The notes below the pieces were generated by a model. The model did no database searches and had not been told where the DNA came from. It worked only from the letters and a program-made list of their open reading frames with translations. A program made the position numbers and the translations under genes. Below are positions 48,555 through 57,323 of a stretch of DNA of 64,000 nucleotides, in pieces (positions within the stretch are counted from its first letter, which is position 1; each line of letters begins with the position of its first letter). This DNA is from Acholeplasmataceae bacterium (GTDB lineage: Bacteria; Bacillota_I; Bacilli_A; Acholeplasmatales; Acholeplasmataceae), in assembly GCA_030603805.1 (NCBI GenBank), contig JAUVXD010000003.1, positions 1 through 64,000 of the forward strand, given 5' to 3'.

Positions 48555-49079
48555 ATGTTCAAAATCATTTGGAATAGGGAAGATTTCGAACGGATTGAAT
48601 CAAAGCTCAAAGAGACTTATGATCTCGTCCTGACAAATGATCCAAATGATGTGCCTCTAGATAAGGTTGGCATTGTCTTTGATGAATCCAATATGGATAA
48701 GATTAAACCCGTATTAGATCTCATGGCAAAAGAAAAATCTCAGCTCATGCTACAAACCATCTCAGGATGGATGCAAGTCTATGTGAATGAAATCACATAC
48801 CTTGAAGCATTTGGCGATGAGATTTATATGCATGTCGACCAACTTGAAAGTCAGATCATCAAACAACCACTTTATCAACTAGAACAACTGCTTAAGCCCT
48901 ATCATTTTGTAAGAATCGGTAAATCATTTATTGTCAATATGACAAAAATCAGATTTATTAGAACCGCATTCAATGCGAAACTTGATTTAGAGCTTGTAGA
49001 CGGTACACATCTTGAGGTTTCACGTTCCTTCGTCAAGGATTTTAAGAATGCATTAGGCATTCAAAAAAAGGAGGATTAG
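48555..49079 (+). CDS. LytTR-domain DNA-binding regulator
   Basis: A 174-residue protein with an N-terminal region of about 70 residues of unknown fold and a C-terminal LytTR domain (about 80-170): VNEITYLEAFGDEIYMHV, PLYQLEQLLKPYHFVRIGKSFIVNMTKI and LVDGTHLEVSRSFVKDFKNAL. There is no response-regulator receiver domain and no histidine kinase nearby. LytTR proteins bind paired direct repeats. It lies 1 bp before the beta-propeller gene, so it probably controls that operon. AGGAGG is 8 nt before ATG; a TATACT lies at 48529-48534. Confidence 0.9.
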   Translation: MFKIIWNREDFERIESKLKETYDLVLTNDPNDVPLDKVGIVFDESNMDKIKPVLDLMAKEKSQLMLQTISGWMQVYVNEITYLEAFGDEIYMHVDQLESQIIKQPLYQLEQLLKPYHFVRIGKSFIVNMTKIRFIRTAFNAKLDLELVDGTHLEVSRSFVKDFKNALGIQKKED

Positions 49080-49080
49080 C

Positions 49081-51102
49081 ATGACCGTATTCGGATGGAT
49101 TTTACTGTCGGGTTTATCCCTTTTTGCTGTATTTTTTGGTGTACAGCTTACAAGAGATATCTTATGGAACAAAAAACTTGCATCGTATCAAAAACATCAA
49201 GGTATTCGCATAGCAAAAAAAGCAACACTGTACTGGTTTAAACGTTCGTATGGATTAGTCTTAACATCACTTTTCGCAATTACCACAGTCTTTTCTGGGG
49301 TTTTTAGTGTGCCTAACTATTTAAATGATCGTCTTCTTTTAAATGCGATGCCAGTCGGTAGTGAGCAACAGTTAAGAAGCCTGCTTCAAAACAATCAGCA
49401 GTCTTCATTTTGGGATATGTTATTTACAGAAAGAATGATCACTAACGATATGGCACCTGGTGCTCCAGAAGCTGATTTTCAAGCTGCTGAAAGAGATTAT
49501 ATTGGGACAAATGTTCAAGTCCAAGGTGTGGATGAAGCGGATATCTTAAAGACAGATGGCAATACATTTTATTATGCAGCACGCTACTTTAACACCATTC
49601 GTGTAATGGATGTTGCACTTAATGGGGAAGTAACGGTCTTAGATGATCTTGATTTAGGGACACTTTATGTCGATGGTCTATATCTTACTGCAACTCAACT
49701 GATTGTCATTGGTTATAAATATGAAGTGATGCCTTATCGTGGCAATGCTGAAATTGACTTAATAGGCTGGGGATTTGTTTCATATCGAGGGTCTGTTAGA
49801 ATTTATGATCGTGAAACTCTTGAAATGGTCTATGAACTTGAAACGGATTCCAATTTTTATAATCACCGTTTGATCGATAATTCCCTGTTCTTAATTTCTA
49901 ATAAGTCACTCTACAATCAAGAAGAACTTAGACCAACTTTCGTTGAAACAACCTCTGATGATTCAACGACTACGAAACTTGACTATTCTGAAATCTATTA
50001 TTTTACAGGTGTTCCTGTTCAAGGCATGACGGTTGTTACAGGTATTAAACTGGATACCTATGATCGTAGTTCACAAGCATTCTTAGGATATGTTGATCAA
50101 ATTTATGCAGATGAAGACTCCCTATATACAACCTATAGTTTCTATGACTATAGAGGATTTAACTATAATCAATATGTTCAAATTATCAAATACGATTTAG
50201 ATACTATCAACGCAACCATTAATTATGTGGGTCAAAAGAAACTTCCAGGATATATCCAAAGCCAATACTGGATGGATGAATTTGAAGGCTATTTAAGAGT
50301 GGTCACTTCCTCATGGAACCCCATTAAAAATGAACTTCATATCTTAAAGGAAAATGCAACAACAGATGAACTTGATTTGGTTGGATCAATCACTGAAGGA
50401 TTAGGTAAAGAAAATGAGACTGTGAAATCTGTTCGATTTAATGGTGCTTTAGGTTATGTGGTAACATTTGTTAATATGGACCCACTTTACACTATTGATT
50501 TAGCAGATCCAACAAATCCTACCATTTTATTTTATGAAGAAGAACCAGGTTATTCGACATATCTTCATGTTTGGGGTCAAGATGATAGATTGATTGGTTT
50601 TGGTCTTGATGGCGATAATCAAACCTTGAAGATTAGTGCTTATGTGACAGGCACTGGTGCACCACTGGATACCTATTTCCTTAGAAATATGGATGATGAT
50701 ACCAACATGAGATATAGCTATTCAGAAGCACTTTGGAATCCAAAAGCGATTTTAGTCGATGCACAAAGAAATATCTTTGCTTTCCCTGTAATGAGTTATC
50801 AGTACCGTATGATCGCTGATGAATATGGCTGGCATTACCGGTTTATTTCTCAATATTATGTCTTTAGATTTAATTTTGATGCAGCAAATCCAGCAGATAT
50901 CATATCAGACCCCATCATTATTAGTCATGATGAACTCGGATTTTATACAGGTATTGATCGTGGTGAATACATAGATGGCATTATCTACACATTCTCCTAT
51001 CAACAAATGATTTCTTATGATTTATCTGTTCCTTTTGATATTAACAATGTAACGTATCGTCAAGTTATCAATTTTCCGATTGTAAACCCATACGCAAACT
51101 AA
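49081..51102 (+). CDS. Membrane-tethered beta-propeller protein (PF09826-like)
   Basis: A 673-residue protein with two hydrophobic segments near the N-terminus (about 4-24 and 57-80). A large domain follows, opening with YIGTNVQVQGVDEADILKTDG, the hallmark of the secreted C-terminal beta-propeller family. Repeated aromatic/Asp-rich blades (IRVMDVA, VRIYDRETL, IIKYDLDTI) follow. The domain is likely outside the membrane. Its function is unknown; coupling to the LytTR regulator (1-bp gap) suggests regulated surface expression. A terminator follows at 51120. Confidence 0.88.
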   Translation: MTVFGWILLSGLSLFAVFFGVQLTRDILWNKKLASYQKHQGIRIAKKATLYWFKRSYGLVLTSLFAITTVFSGVFSVPNYLNDRLLLNAMPVGSEQQLRSLLQNNQQSSFWDMLFTERMITNDMAPGAPEADFQAAERDYIGTNVQVQGVDEADILKTDGNTFYYAARYFNTIRVMDVALNGEVTVLDDLDLGTLYVDGLYLTATQLIVIGYKYEVMPYRGNAEIDLIGWGFVSYRGSVRIYDRETLEMVYELETDSNFYNHRLIDNSLFLISNKSLYNQEELRPTFVETTSDDSTTTKLDYSEIYYFTGVPVQGMTVVTGIKLDTYDRSSQAFLGYVDQIYADEDSLYTTYSFYDYRGFNYNQYVQIIKYDLDTINATINYVGQKKLPGYIQSQYWMDEFEGYLRVVTSSWNPIKNELHILKENATTDELDLVGSITEGLGKENETVKSVRFNGALGYVVTFVNMDPLYTIDLADPTNPTILFYEEEPGYSTYLHVWGQDDRLIGFGLDGDNQTLKISAYVTGTGAPLDTYFLRNMDDDTNMRYSYSEALWNPKAILVDAQRNIFAFPVMSYQYRMIADEYGWHYRFISQYYVFRFNFDAANPADIISDPIIISHDELGFYTGIDRGEYIDGIIYTFSYQQMISYDLSVPFDINNVTYRQVINFPIVNPYAN

Positions 51103-51119
51103 ATAAGGCAACGATACCT

Positions 51120-51150
51120 GAAAAGGCCGCAAGGCTTTTTCTTTTTTTAG
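51120..51150 (+). terminator. Rho-independent terminator
   Basis: AAAAGGCC-GCAA-GGCTTTTT (51121-51140, one G-U pair, GNRA loop), followed by CTTTTTTT. Confidence 0.75.
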
Positions 51151-51155
51151 TGACA

Positions 51156-51164
51156 TGATATAAT
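51156..51164 (+). promoter_or_regulatory. Extended -10 promoter
   Basis: TGA followed by a perfect TATAAT (51159-51164), 19 nt before the ATG at 51184. The leader is very short. Confidence 0.6.
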
Positions 51165-51183
51165 ATCATGAGAGGTGAAGTTT

Positions 51184-51609
51184 ATGAACTATAAAGTTTC
51201 ATTAACCATCGATGAATCACTGGATGTGGTCTCAAGTCTTTATATCGATCAAGAGGCGATGCTTATTTGGGAAAAAGGTCTCAAAAGAATTGAAGATCGA
51301 GAACTTTCTTTATTTCAAACTGGAAGTTCAGGTGTTCTTGTTTTTGGGTTTAACGAACAAGAGATGCATATGAAGGTATCGGTTGAAAAAAATGAACTCC
51401 CCAAAGCCATTGATTTGATTTATGAAGTCCCAGGAGCTTGGAACTTATGCAAGAATACCTTTCTTGCTCTTAATGACAAAAAAACTCTATGGACTATGGA
51501 TGTCGAATTTAGATTTGATCAACCGATGGGGCTCCAATTAGAGGCATTCATTAAAAAAACAGAAGATGCAATGAACATGTTTAAAGCATTTGTTGAACAT
51601 AGAAAGTGA
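51184..51609 (+). CDS. SRPBCC/START-like small protein
   Basis: A 141-residue protein with the helix-grip pattern of SRPBCC (Bet v1-like) proteins: an N-terminal strand, a long run of beta-strands (GVLVFGFNEQEMHMKVSV, KTLWTMDVEFRF) and a long C-terminal helix (LEAFIKKTEDAMNMFKAFVEH). These bind hydrophobic ligands; the ligand is unknown. ATG 51184 is chosen behind GAGAGGTG; an in-frame GTG at 51175 is part of that site. It is 4 bp before the CotH-like lipoprotein gene. Confidence 0.72.
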   Translation: MNYKVSLTIDESLDVVSSLYIDQEAMLIWEKGLKRIEDRELSLFQTGSSGVLVFGFNEQEMHMKVSVEKNELPKAIDLIYEVPGAWNLCKNTFLALNDKKTLWTMDVEFRFDQPMGLQLEAFIKKTEDAMNMFKAFVEHRK

Positions 51610-51613
51610 ACGC

Positions 51614-53089
51614 ATGAAGAAGATATTACTTGGCTTGATGATAGTTTGTTTCATCTTTTTACTTGCTGGATGTGACTACGAATTAACACCAAAGCCCACT
51701 GAAGAAGAACCACCACTAGAAACTGAATTCATACCAAAAACTCCCTCATCAAATATTGAATCTTTTGATCGACTTTTTAATGATGAGGTATTTAAGCGTA
51801 TCACCATAAAAATTTCGAAACAATCGTGGGATCATTTAGATAACCAAATGATTTCCTATCATCAACAGTTTGGCAATTATCGAACAGATGTTTATGCAAG
51901 AGCAGATATGGTCTTTGAAGATCATCAAGGATCTGTTGAAATTAAAGATATTGGATTTCGAACCAGAGGTAATCTTTCAAGAGTTAGAATACAAAATAGT
52001 GATGGCAGTTTAAATTTATCTCATTTTAAAATCTCATTTAAAGAAGATTTTGGATTAAGTGAACTCATAGATAATCAGAGTCGTACAGCTTTTGAAATTG
52101 AAGAAATCGATATGAAATTTAACCGAAATGTAGATCCAACCTATTTGACTGAAAAATATGCAATGGACTTATTTCAAGCATTTGACGTTTATGCTGCAAC
52201 GACAACCCTTGCTCAGATTATCATTGAAATTGATGGGACACCTTATGTGTATGGGATATATACACTTTTTGAACCCATTGATAAGCTCTTTTTTGAAAGA
52301 AGATTACCCAAAAATGAAGCAGATGGCGATTTATATAAATCCTTATGGCAGCAGTTCGGTCCTGCATCACTTCTAGATAATTATCCAGATCGTGCCATTG
52401 GTATCAAAGACGCATCAATAAATTACCGTCCTGCTTATGACTTAAAAAATAATAAAAAAACCAGTGACCATTCAGCGCTTAAATCCTTTATAACCCAGAT
52501 TAATCAGTTAAATGGCGAAGCTTTTAAAACCTATATTGAAGCAAACCTTGATTTAGATATGTTTTTAAGATATCTTGCAGTTGGAGTGCTTTTAGGTAAT
52601 CCTGATGACTATCGAAGCAATGGCAATAATTATTTTCTTTTTCAAAACGATGTCACCAAGAAATGGATGATGCTTCCTTATGATTATGATCATGGTTTAG
52701 GTCAAGGATGGAATGGTGCACCGGTTTTTGAAAATTGGTCTGTCAATCAAGATATTTATCGTTGGGGAAATTATAGTGCTCATGCACTTGGAAGGTCAAA
52801 TCCCAATATCTTATCAGATAAAATCCTATCCATTCGATCATATCAAGAGCAGTATGAACTCTATCTTGCTGAATTGATCAGTCAACCTCATCTTTTCAAT
52901 CATCAAGCTTTTCTTAATCTCTATGAATCTCAAAAAGTGATTTATGACGATTACACTCAAGATTCGCATTTTATTCAGCCACATTTTGGACTTAGAAATA
53001 CAATGTGGTATTTTCAATCAAAACAAAACAGCGTTTCAAGCCAAATTCAATACTATCAAACCCATCCGAATATGAGATCAGTCTATTAA
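51614..53089 (+). CDS. CotH-like kinase-fold lipoprotein
   Basis: A 491-residue protein with a lipoprotein signal peptide (MKKILLGLMIVCFIFLLAGC, lipid on C20), then a CotH domain: RTRGNLSR near 120, the NPDDYRSNGNNYFLF block and LPYDYDHGLG with the metal-binding Asp residues. CotH proteins are atypical protein kinases first known from spore coats; lipoprotein versions occur in many non-sporulating bacteria, often for surface structures. It is therefore exposed on the outer face of the membrane. ATG 51614 is preferred so that the signal peptide starts correctly. The ribosome binding site is weak. Confidence 0.9.
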   Translation: MKKILLGLMIVCFIFLLAGCDYELTPKPTEEEPPLETEFIPKTPSSNIESFDRLFNDEVFKRITIKISKQSWDHLDNQMISYHQQFGNYRTDVYARADMVFEDHQGSVEIKDIGFRTRGNLSRVRIQNSDGSLNLSHFKISFKEDFGLSELIDNQSRTAFEIEEIDMKFNRNVDPTYLTEKYAMDLFQAFDVYAATTTLAQIIIEIDGTPYVYGIYTLFEPIDKLFFERRLPKNEADGDLYKSLWQQFGPASLLDNYPDRAIGIKDASINYRPAYDLKNNKKTSDHSALKSFITQINQLNGEAFKTYIEANLDLDMFLRYLAVGVLLGNPDDYRSNGNNYFLFQNDVTKKWMMLPYDYDHGLGQGWNGAPVFENWSVNQDIYRWGNYSAHALGRSNPNILSDKILSIRSYQEQYELYLAELISQPHLFNHQAFLNLYESQKVIYDDYTQDSHFIQPHFGLRNTMWYFQSKQNSVSSQIQYYQTHPNMRSVY

Positions 53090-53110
53090 TCATATGCAAA
53101 GGAGAAACTT

Positions 53111-53482
53111 ATGGATGCCCAAGTTTTTAAGAAAATGAGATTGAAACAAGGCATGAAAGGCAAATATTTTAATGCGCCAGAGGCCTATATTCAAATGACT
53201 TTAAATCAAGACTATATTGACTTTAGTGCAGAAAAAAATTTTGATTTCATCCATTTATTTGTCACTTCAAAACAGGAATATCAAACTTGGATTGATCCCT
53301 TTTTAAGTCATGCAGGTGAACAAACAAAGATTTGGATTTCCTATTTAAAATCAACATCTAAGCAAACATATGACATCAATAGAGATTCATTTTTTATCTT
53401 TGCTAAAGAAAAAAATCTCATCCCAAATGCCAATGTTGCACTTGATGAAAACTGGTCTTGTGTCGGTTTTAAAAAGAAGTAG
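53111..53482 (+). CDS. DUF3052-like small protein
   Basis: A 123-residue protein. The pattern of FDFIHLFVTSKQEY, then KIWISYLKSTSKQTYDINRD and a final DENWSCVGFKK resembles the DUF3052/YdeI-type family (KxSSK motif and a terminal WS-x-x-F). The role is unknown. AAAGGAG precedes ATG. It follows cotH by 21 bp and may be part of the same unit. Confidence 0.72.
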   Translation: MDAQVFKKMRLKQGMKGKYFNAPEAYIQMTLNQDYIDFSAEKNFDFIHLFVTSKQEYQTWIDPFLSHAGEQTKIWISYLKSTSKQTYDINRDSFFIFAKEKNLIPNANVALDENWSCVGFKKK

Positions 53483-53490
53483 ATTTCGAC

Positions 53491-53518
53491 TTGATATTTA
53501 CATAATCAATGCTATAAT
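53491..53518 (+). promoter_or_regulatory. Promoter of UPF0316 gene
   Basis: TTGATA (53491-53496), 16-bp spacer, a perfect TATAAT (53513-53518) preceded by TGC. The ATG is 16 nt downstream. Confidence 0.65.
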
Positions 53519-53534
53519 GATTGAGGTGATATAA

Positions 53535-54098
53535 ATGTTTCAATCTTTCTTAAACTTTTTAACCTCTGTTCCACTTTGGGAACTTGCACTGATTTTGTTT
53601 TCTAAAATCATTGAAGTCACCATTGGTACCATGCGCGTCATTTTAATAACCAAAGGTTATCGCAAGCCCGGAACAATTCTGGCGATTTTTGAAATCTTGC
53701 TTTGGGTCTTCATTGCTTCACGTGTCATCATGGGCATTACAGAATATCCTATGAAGGGTATAATATATAGCTTTGGTTTTGCCATTGGTATTTATTTTGG
53801 TTCTATGCTTGAAAATCGAGTTGCGGTGGGTAAGATATTAATCCATGTGATTGCATCTAAACCTTCAGCTGAGACGATTACTCAAGTTCTTAGATCCTCA
53901 GGTCACGGTGTCACTTCACTCGATGCACATGGTAAAGATTCTGATCGTACAGTATTGATGATTTTCGCCAATCGAAAGAACAAACAGACCATCATCGATC
54001 TCATTGAATCCATGGATTGTAAAGCAGTGATTGTATCGAATGAAGTATCGATTGTTCAAGGTGGCTATGTCAGTCCATGGCGTAGAATTGCGAAGTAA
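53535..54098 (+). CDS. UPF0316 membrane protein (DUF5698/DUF2179)
   Basis: A 187-residue protein: three hydrophobic segments at about 15-35, 45-65 and 72-92 with the family motif IEVTIGTMRVILITKGYRKPG, then a soluble DUF2179 domain (about 105-180; GHGVTSLDAHGKDSDRTVLMIF). The length fits UPF0316. The function is unknown. GAGGTG precedes ATG. It is a single gene upstream of tRNA-Val. Confidence 0.9.
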   Translation: MFQSFLNFLTSVPLWELALILFSKIIEVTIGTMRVILITKGYRKPGTILAIFEILLWVFIASRVIMGITEYPMKGIIYSFGFAIGIYFGSMLENRVAVGKILIHVIASKPSAETITQVLRSSGHGVTSLDAHGKDSDRTVLMIFANRKNKQTIIDLIESMDCKAVIVSNEVSIVQGGYVSPWRRIAK

Positions 54099-54106
54099 TT
54101 TTTTGC

Positions 54107-54134
54107 TTGATTATATCTTAATTTCGTGTATAAT
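54107..54134 (+). promoter_or_regulatory. Promoter of tRNA-Val
   Basis: TTGATT (54107-54112), 16-bp spacer, a perfect TATAAT (54129-54134), 10 nt before the tRNA. Confidence 0.65.
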
Positions 54135-54144
54135 AGAAATGGTC

Positions 54145-54219
54145 GGAGATATAGCTCAGCGGGAGAGCACTTCCTTGACGTGGAAGGGGTCGTAGGTTCA
54201 ATCCCTACTATCTTCACCA
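54145..54219 (+). tRNA. tRNA-Val (anticodon GAC)
   Basis: The acceptor GGAGATA pairs with TATCTTC (one G-U). The D-arm contains AGCTCAGCGGGAGAGC, the anticodon stem CTTCC/GGAAG has loop TTGACGT (GAC), the T-arm is GTAGG/CCTAC with TTCAATC-type loop, and ACCA is encoded. Confidence 0.93.
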
Positions 54220-54227
54220 TCTTATAA

Positions 54228-54298
54228 TGAAATGACTCCAAAAAGTTGGGATGAAGGTATAATATTGATACCTGATCTTAAACTAAGGAGTCTTTTTT
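54228..54298 (+). repeat. Conserved 70-nt post-tRNA element, copy 2
   Basis: 63 of 70 bases match 7734-7803. The AGGTATAATATTGATACCT core is identical. The first hairpin is reduced to CCAA/TTGG, while the ACTCC...GGAGT pairing and T-run are kept, so the long-range terminator stem is the better conserved fold. Confidence 0.7.
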
Positions 54299-54315
54299 AT
54301 TTTTATCAAAGATAT

Positions 54316-54344
54316 TTGATTATCAAAGTATCTTATGATATTCT
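54316..54344 (+). promoter_or_regulatory. Promoter of GltS-like gene
   Basis: TTGATT (54316-54321), 17-bp spacer, TATTCT (54339-54344) preceded by TGA. Confidence 0.55.
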
Positions 54345-54380
54345 AAACATAACACATTTTAAAAATGAGGAGACAATATT

Positions 54381-55778
54381 ATGCAGTTTTGGAACAATGA
54401 TTACTGGAGCGGGTTGAATCAAATCGCTTTTTTAGCCATCGTCTTACTTCTGGCTAATGTGATTAGACGAAAAGTTGGATTTTTAAGAAAGACATTATTA
54501 CCAACGGCTGTTTTTGGAGGTTTTATTGTTTTACTCGTTAAAGAACTCAATATCTTTCCAACAGGCTTTTTTAGTGTCCAATTGATGGAAGTTATCACCT
54601 TTCATATGCTTGCGATTGGTTTCATATCACTAGCATTAAAATCTTTAAATGATCAGAAAAAACAAAACAAGATAGTAGCTGTTGAAAGTGGACTTGTGAT
54701 TGTGGGTACTTACGTGATTCAAGCTGTTGTTGGTTTAATCATTACCATTACACTGGCACTCACTTTATTTGGTGATAAATTAATTCCTGGAGCAGGTATG
54801 CTCCTGCCTATGGCATTTGGCCAAGGACCAGGACCTGCTGGTAATATGGGCACTGTTTATGCAGAAAATTCAATTTTTGTTGGTGGTAAAGCATTTGGTC
54901 TATCGATGGCATCACTTGGATTTATCTGGGCATGTATTGGTGGGGTCTTGTATCTCAATTATTTGGTGAGAAAAGACAAACTTGTGGTTCATGAAAATCA
55001 AGTTGTCAATCAAGAAGTTTCATCGCACATGATCGAAGAAGAAGATGAAATTCCACTATCTGAAGCAATTGATAAATTTACGATTCAAGTTTGTTTGGTA
55101 CTTTTAGTTTATTTTGCGACATTCATGTTTATGAAGGGCATTGATTGGCTCATCTTGCAAGGTGTTTTCGGTGAGTTTGGTACAGGATCGATGCGTCCAC
55201 TCATTTGGGGATTCAATTTTATTTGGGCAACACTATTTGCGTTATTATTTAAAAAGATTTTTGCAAAACTTAGACAAATCAATATCATGCAACGTCGATA
55301 TCCAAATGATTACATGTTAAACCGTATTGCTGGTACCGCATTTGATTTCATGATTATCGCTTCGATTGCAGCCATTAATATTGGTGATCTTCAAGGTTTA
55401 TGGATTCCATTTATTTTAGTCACGACTGCAGGCGGTCTGATTACTTTCGTTTATTTAAGATACTTATGCAAACGCATCTACCCAGATTATGATCTAGAAG
55501 CTTTCATCTCGATGTTTGGAATGCTTACAGGAACTGCATCAACAGGGATTGCTTTATTAAGAGAAGTCGACCCACATTTTAAAACCCCTGCAGCAAACAA
55601 CTTAGTCCTTGGTGCAAGCAGTGCAATTCTCTTCGGATTTCCTCTTTTAATGTTGGTAGGGATTGCGTATCAAAGCACGCAACTTGCGATTATAACACTC
55701 ATCATTACCATGATCGCATTTTGTGCAATTAATCTCTTTTTACTTAGAAAGCAATTTTTTAAAAAAGCACAAGTTTGA
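54381..55778 (+). CDS. GltS-like sodium:glutamate symporter
   Basis: A 465-residue membrane protein with about 12 hydrophobic segments in two inverted halves. The motifs MAFGQGPGPAGNMG (first re-entrant loop) and FGMLTGTASTGIALLREVDP (second) are typical of the ESS/GltS family. It would import glutamate or a related anion with Na+. A hydrophilic acidic stretch of about 30 residues near 205-235 separates the halves. GAGGAG precedes ATG, and a terminator follows at 55794. Na+ use would tie in with the Mrp-type module downstream; the cation is inferred. Confidence 0.88.
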   Translation: MQFWNNDYWSGLNQIAFLAIVLLLANVIRRKVGFLRKTLLPTAVFGGFIVLLVKELNIFPTGFFSVQLMEVITFHMLAIGFISLALKSLNDQKKQNKIVAVESGLVIVGTYVIQAVVGLIITITLALTLFGDKLIPGAGMLLPMAFGQGPGPAGNMGTVYAENSIFVGGKAFGLSMASLGFIWACIGGVLYLNYLVRKDKLVVHENQVVNQEVSSHMIEEEDEIPLSEAIDKFTIQVCLVLLVYFATFMFMKGIDWLILQGVFGEFGTGSMRPLIWGFNFIWATLFALLFKKIFAKLRQINIMQRRYPNDYMLNRIAGTAFDFMIIASIAAINIGDLQGLWIPFILVTTAGGLITFVYLRYLCKRIYPDYDLEAFISMFGMLTGTASTGIALLREVDPHFKTPAANNLVLGASSAILFGFPLLMLVGIAYQSTQLAIITLIITMIAFCAINLFLLRKQFFKKAQV

Positions 55779-55793
55779 AAACCATAAAATTCA

Positions 55794-55818
55794 AGAAGGT
55801 ATATACCTTCTTTTTTTT
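55794..55818 (+). terminator. Rho-independent terminator
   Basis: AGAAGGT (55794-55800) pairs with ACCTTCT (55805-55811) over ATAT, followed by eight Ts. Confidence 0.85.
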
Positions 55819-55827
55819 CATAATATT

Positions 55828-55855
55828 TTGATTTAACTTTGAACTATGATATTCT
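55828..55855 (+). promoter_or_regulatory. Promoter of plsC
   Basis: TTGATT (55828-55833), 16-bp spacer, TATTCT (55850-55855) preceded by TGA. It has the same -10 sequence as the GltS-like promoter. Confidence 0.55.
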
Positions 55856-55884
55856 AATGCTATATTTTTGATGTGAGGTATCCA

Positions 55885-56667
55885 ATGGCAACAATCATTT
55901 TTCTTTTAAGCTTTGTGCTATTAACTTTTTATTTAACATCTATAACAGCACTTTATTTCTTACCTTTATGGATTGTCTTAAGCTATGGACTTGCATTTGT
56001 TGTTGTCCTACTTTTTTACATGTTAAACTTTCCATTGGTTTTAATCCTACCTGCAAAACATCCATATAAAGCGTATTTAATGAAAAGTATATCTCGACTG
56101 CTCAATCGTTTTATTTTAGGACTCAAAGTTGAGGTCACTGGAATCAAGCATATACCCATGACTGGACCACTGGTTGTCTATGCAAATCATAAGTCTTATA
56201 CCGATGGTTTTTCTGTACTTGATTTTTTCCCAAGACCTTTAACACTTGCTCCAAAAAAGTCAGTCTTAAGTATTCCTTTGCTCAAAGGATGGTTAAGAGC
56301 ATATGATGTCTTTCCCATCAATCGGTCTAATCCAAGAGAAACAGCAAAGGATTTAGATAAGGCAGTAGAAACTGTTAAAAATGGACATGCACTAATCATT
56401 TTCCCAGAAGGACAGATCAAAAATAGATTAAAAGATGAAGTTGAAGCAATGAAGCCAGGTGCATTTAAGGTTGCACTTCGTGCAGAGGCACAAATCCTAA
56501 TCATTAGACTGGATGGCAATGACTTAGTGAGAAAAAGATTTCCTTGGAAAAGAAGTTATCGAAAACTAACCATTTTAGAGCCTATTGCTTATGATGTTTA
56601 CAAAGATATGACCACACAAGAATTGTCACAATTTGTGATGGATAAAATCAATTTCAAAGAAAATTAA
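55885..56667 (+). CDS. plsC: 1-acyl-sn-glycerol-3-phosphate acyltransferase PlsC
   Basis: A 260-residue membrane acyltransferase. Two hydrophobic segments (about 1-52) precede the catalytic domain with NHKSYTD (HX4D motif, near 101-107), PINRSNPRETAKDLD (motif II) and FPEGQIK (motif III). It acylates lysophosphatidic acid to phosphatidic acid, the second step of phospholipid synthesis, using products of the FAS operon. ATG 55885 follows GAGGTA at 55875. It is a single gene. Confidence 0.93.
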   Translation: MATIIFLLSFVLLTFYLTSITALYFLPLWIVLSYGLAFVVVLLFYMLNFPLVLILPAKHPYKAYLMKSISRLLNRFILGLKVEVTGIKHIPMTGPLVVYANHKSYTDGFSVLDFFPRPLTLAPKKSVLSIPLLKGWLRAYDVFPINRSNPRETAKDLDKAVETVKNGHALIIFPEGQIKNRLKDEVEAMKPGAFKVALRAEAQILIIRLDGNDLVRKRFPWKRSYRKLTILEPIAYDVYKDMTTQELSQFVMDKINFKEN

Positions 56668-56672
56668 TACCT

Positions 56673-56700
56673 AGGAGTGCGATGCACTTCTTTCTTTTTT
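56673..56700 (+). terminator. Rho-independent terminator
   Basis: AGGAGTGC (56673-56680) pairs with GCACTTCT (56684-56691, one G-U) over GAT, followed by a T-rich tail. Confidence 0.75.
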
Positions 56701-56757
56701 ATAAATTTTGGCAAGTACAAAAAATCAAAAAATAGCCTGTCCTATCATGGTTTGTTA

Positions 56758-56766
56758 TGCTATAAT
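56758..56766 (+). promoter_or_regulatory. Extended -10 promoter of the Mrp operon
   Basis: TGC followed by a perfect TATAAT (56761-56766), 56 nt before mnhE. Confidence 0.6.
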
Positions 56767-56822
56767 ACATATGGAATAAACAATACATTGTTTAAATTGA
56801 ATATGAAAGGTTTGAGTAAGGT

Positions 56823-57323
56823 ATGACAAAAAAGCATGGAGCTGTTTTTCTATATTTGTTGCTTTTCCTATTTTGGCTTATACTCTCCGCAACACTTGAT
56901 TTAGTCATCATAGTTACAGGGTTACTAGCATCGCTTTTAGTCGTCTTTTATAATTATGATCTGATTTTTAATCCATTGGAAGCAACACGTTTGACATTGA
57001 AAACGATCAAACGTCTTATCGTCCTTTTTTTTGTTTTAATCATGAATATTGTCAAATCGAATATTGAAGTCGCTAAAATTGTACTAAGCCCGAAAATGAA
57101 AATTGATCCAGGATTCGTATCGATTAGGCAACCTTTAAAAAAAGAGCTCAATCAAGCATTTTATGCCAATGCGATTACATTAACCCCAGGAACACTCTCA
57201 ATCGATTGTTCAAACAATGAAATTATTGTTCATGGCTTGGTTCAATCTCAAGTCAAAGGTATTGAAGGAAGTTCATTAGAAAAAGTGTTTATCGATTTTG
57301 AAGACGAAGGAGGACAAAAATGA
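56823..57323 (+). CDS. mnhE: Mrp antiporter subunit E (MnhE)
   Basis: A 166-residue protein with two or three N-terminal hydrophobic segments and the MnhE pattern FWLILSATLDLVIIVTGLLASLLVV, followed by ANAITLTPGTLSIDCSNNEIIVHGL. It is an accessory subunit of the multi-subunit Na+/H+ antiporter. It is the first gene of a nine-gene antiporter module whose genes mostly overlap by ATGA. Confidence 0.92.
   Translation: MTKKHGAVFLYLLLFLFWLILSATLDLVIIVTGLLASLLVVFYNYDLIFNPLEATRLTLKTIKRLIVLFFVLIMNIVKSNIEVAKIVLSPKMKIDPGFVSIRQPLKKELNQAFYANAITLTPGTLSIDCSNNEIIVHGLVQSQVKGIEGSSLEKVFIDFEDEGGQK

Noticed and set aside
54232-54417. ORF beginning MTPKSW inside the repeat after tRNA-Val, with a similar frame opening after tRNA-Leu
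   Set aside because: The similarity comes from the 70-nt conserved RNA or terminator element; the frames diverge after it and lack ribosome binding sites.
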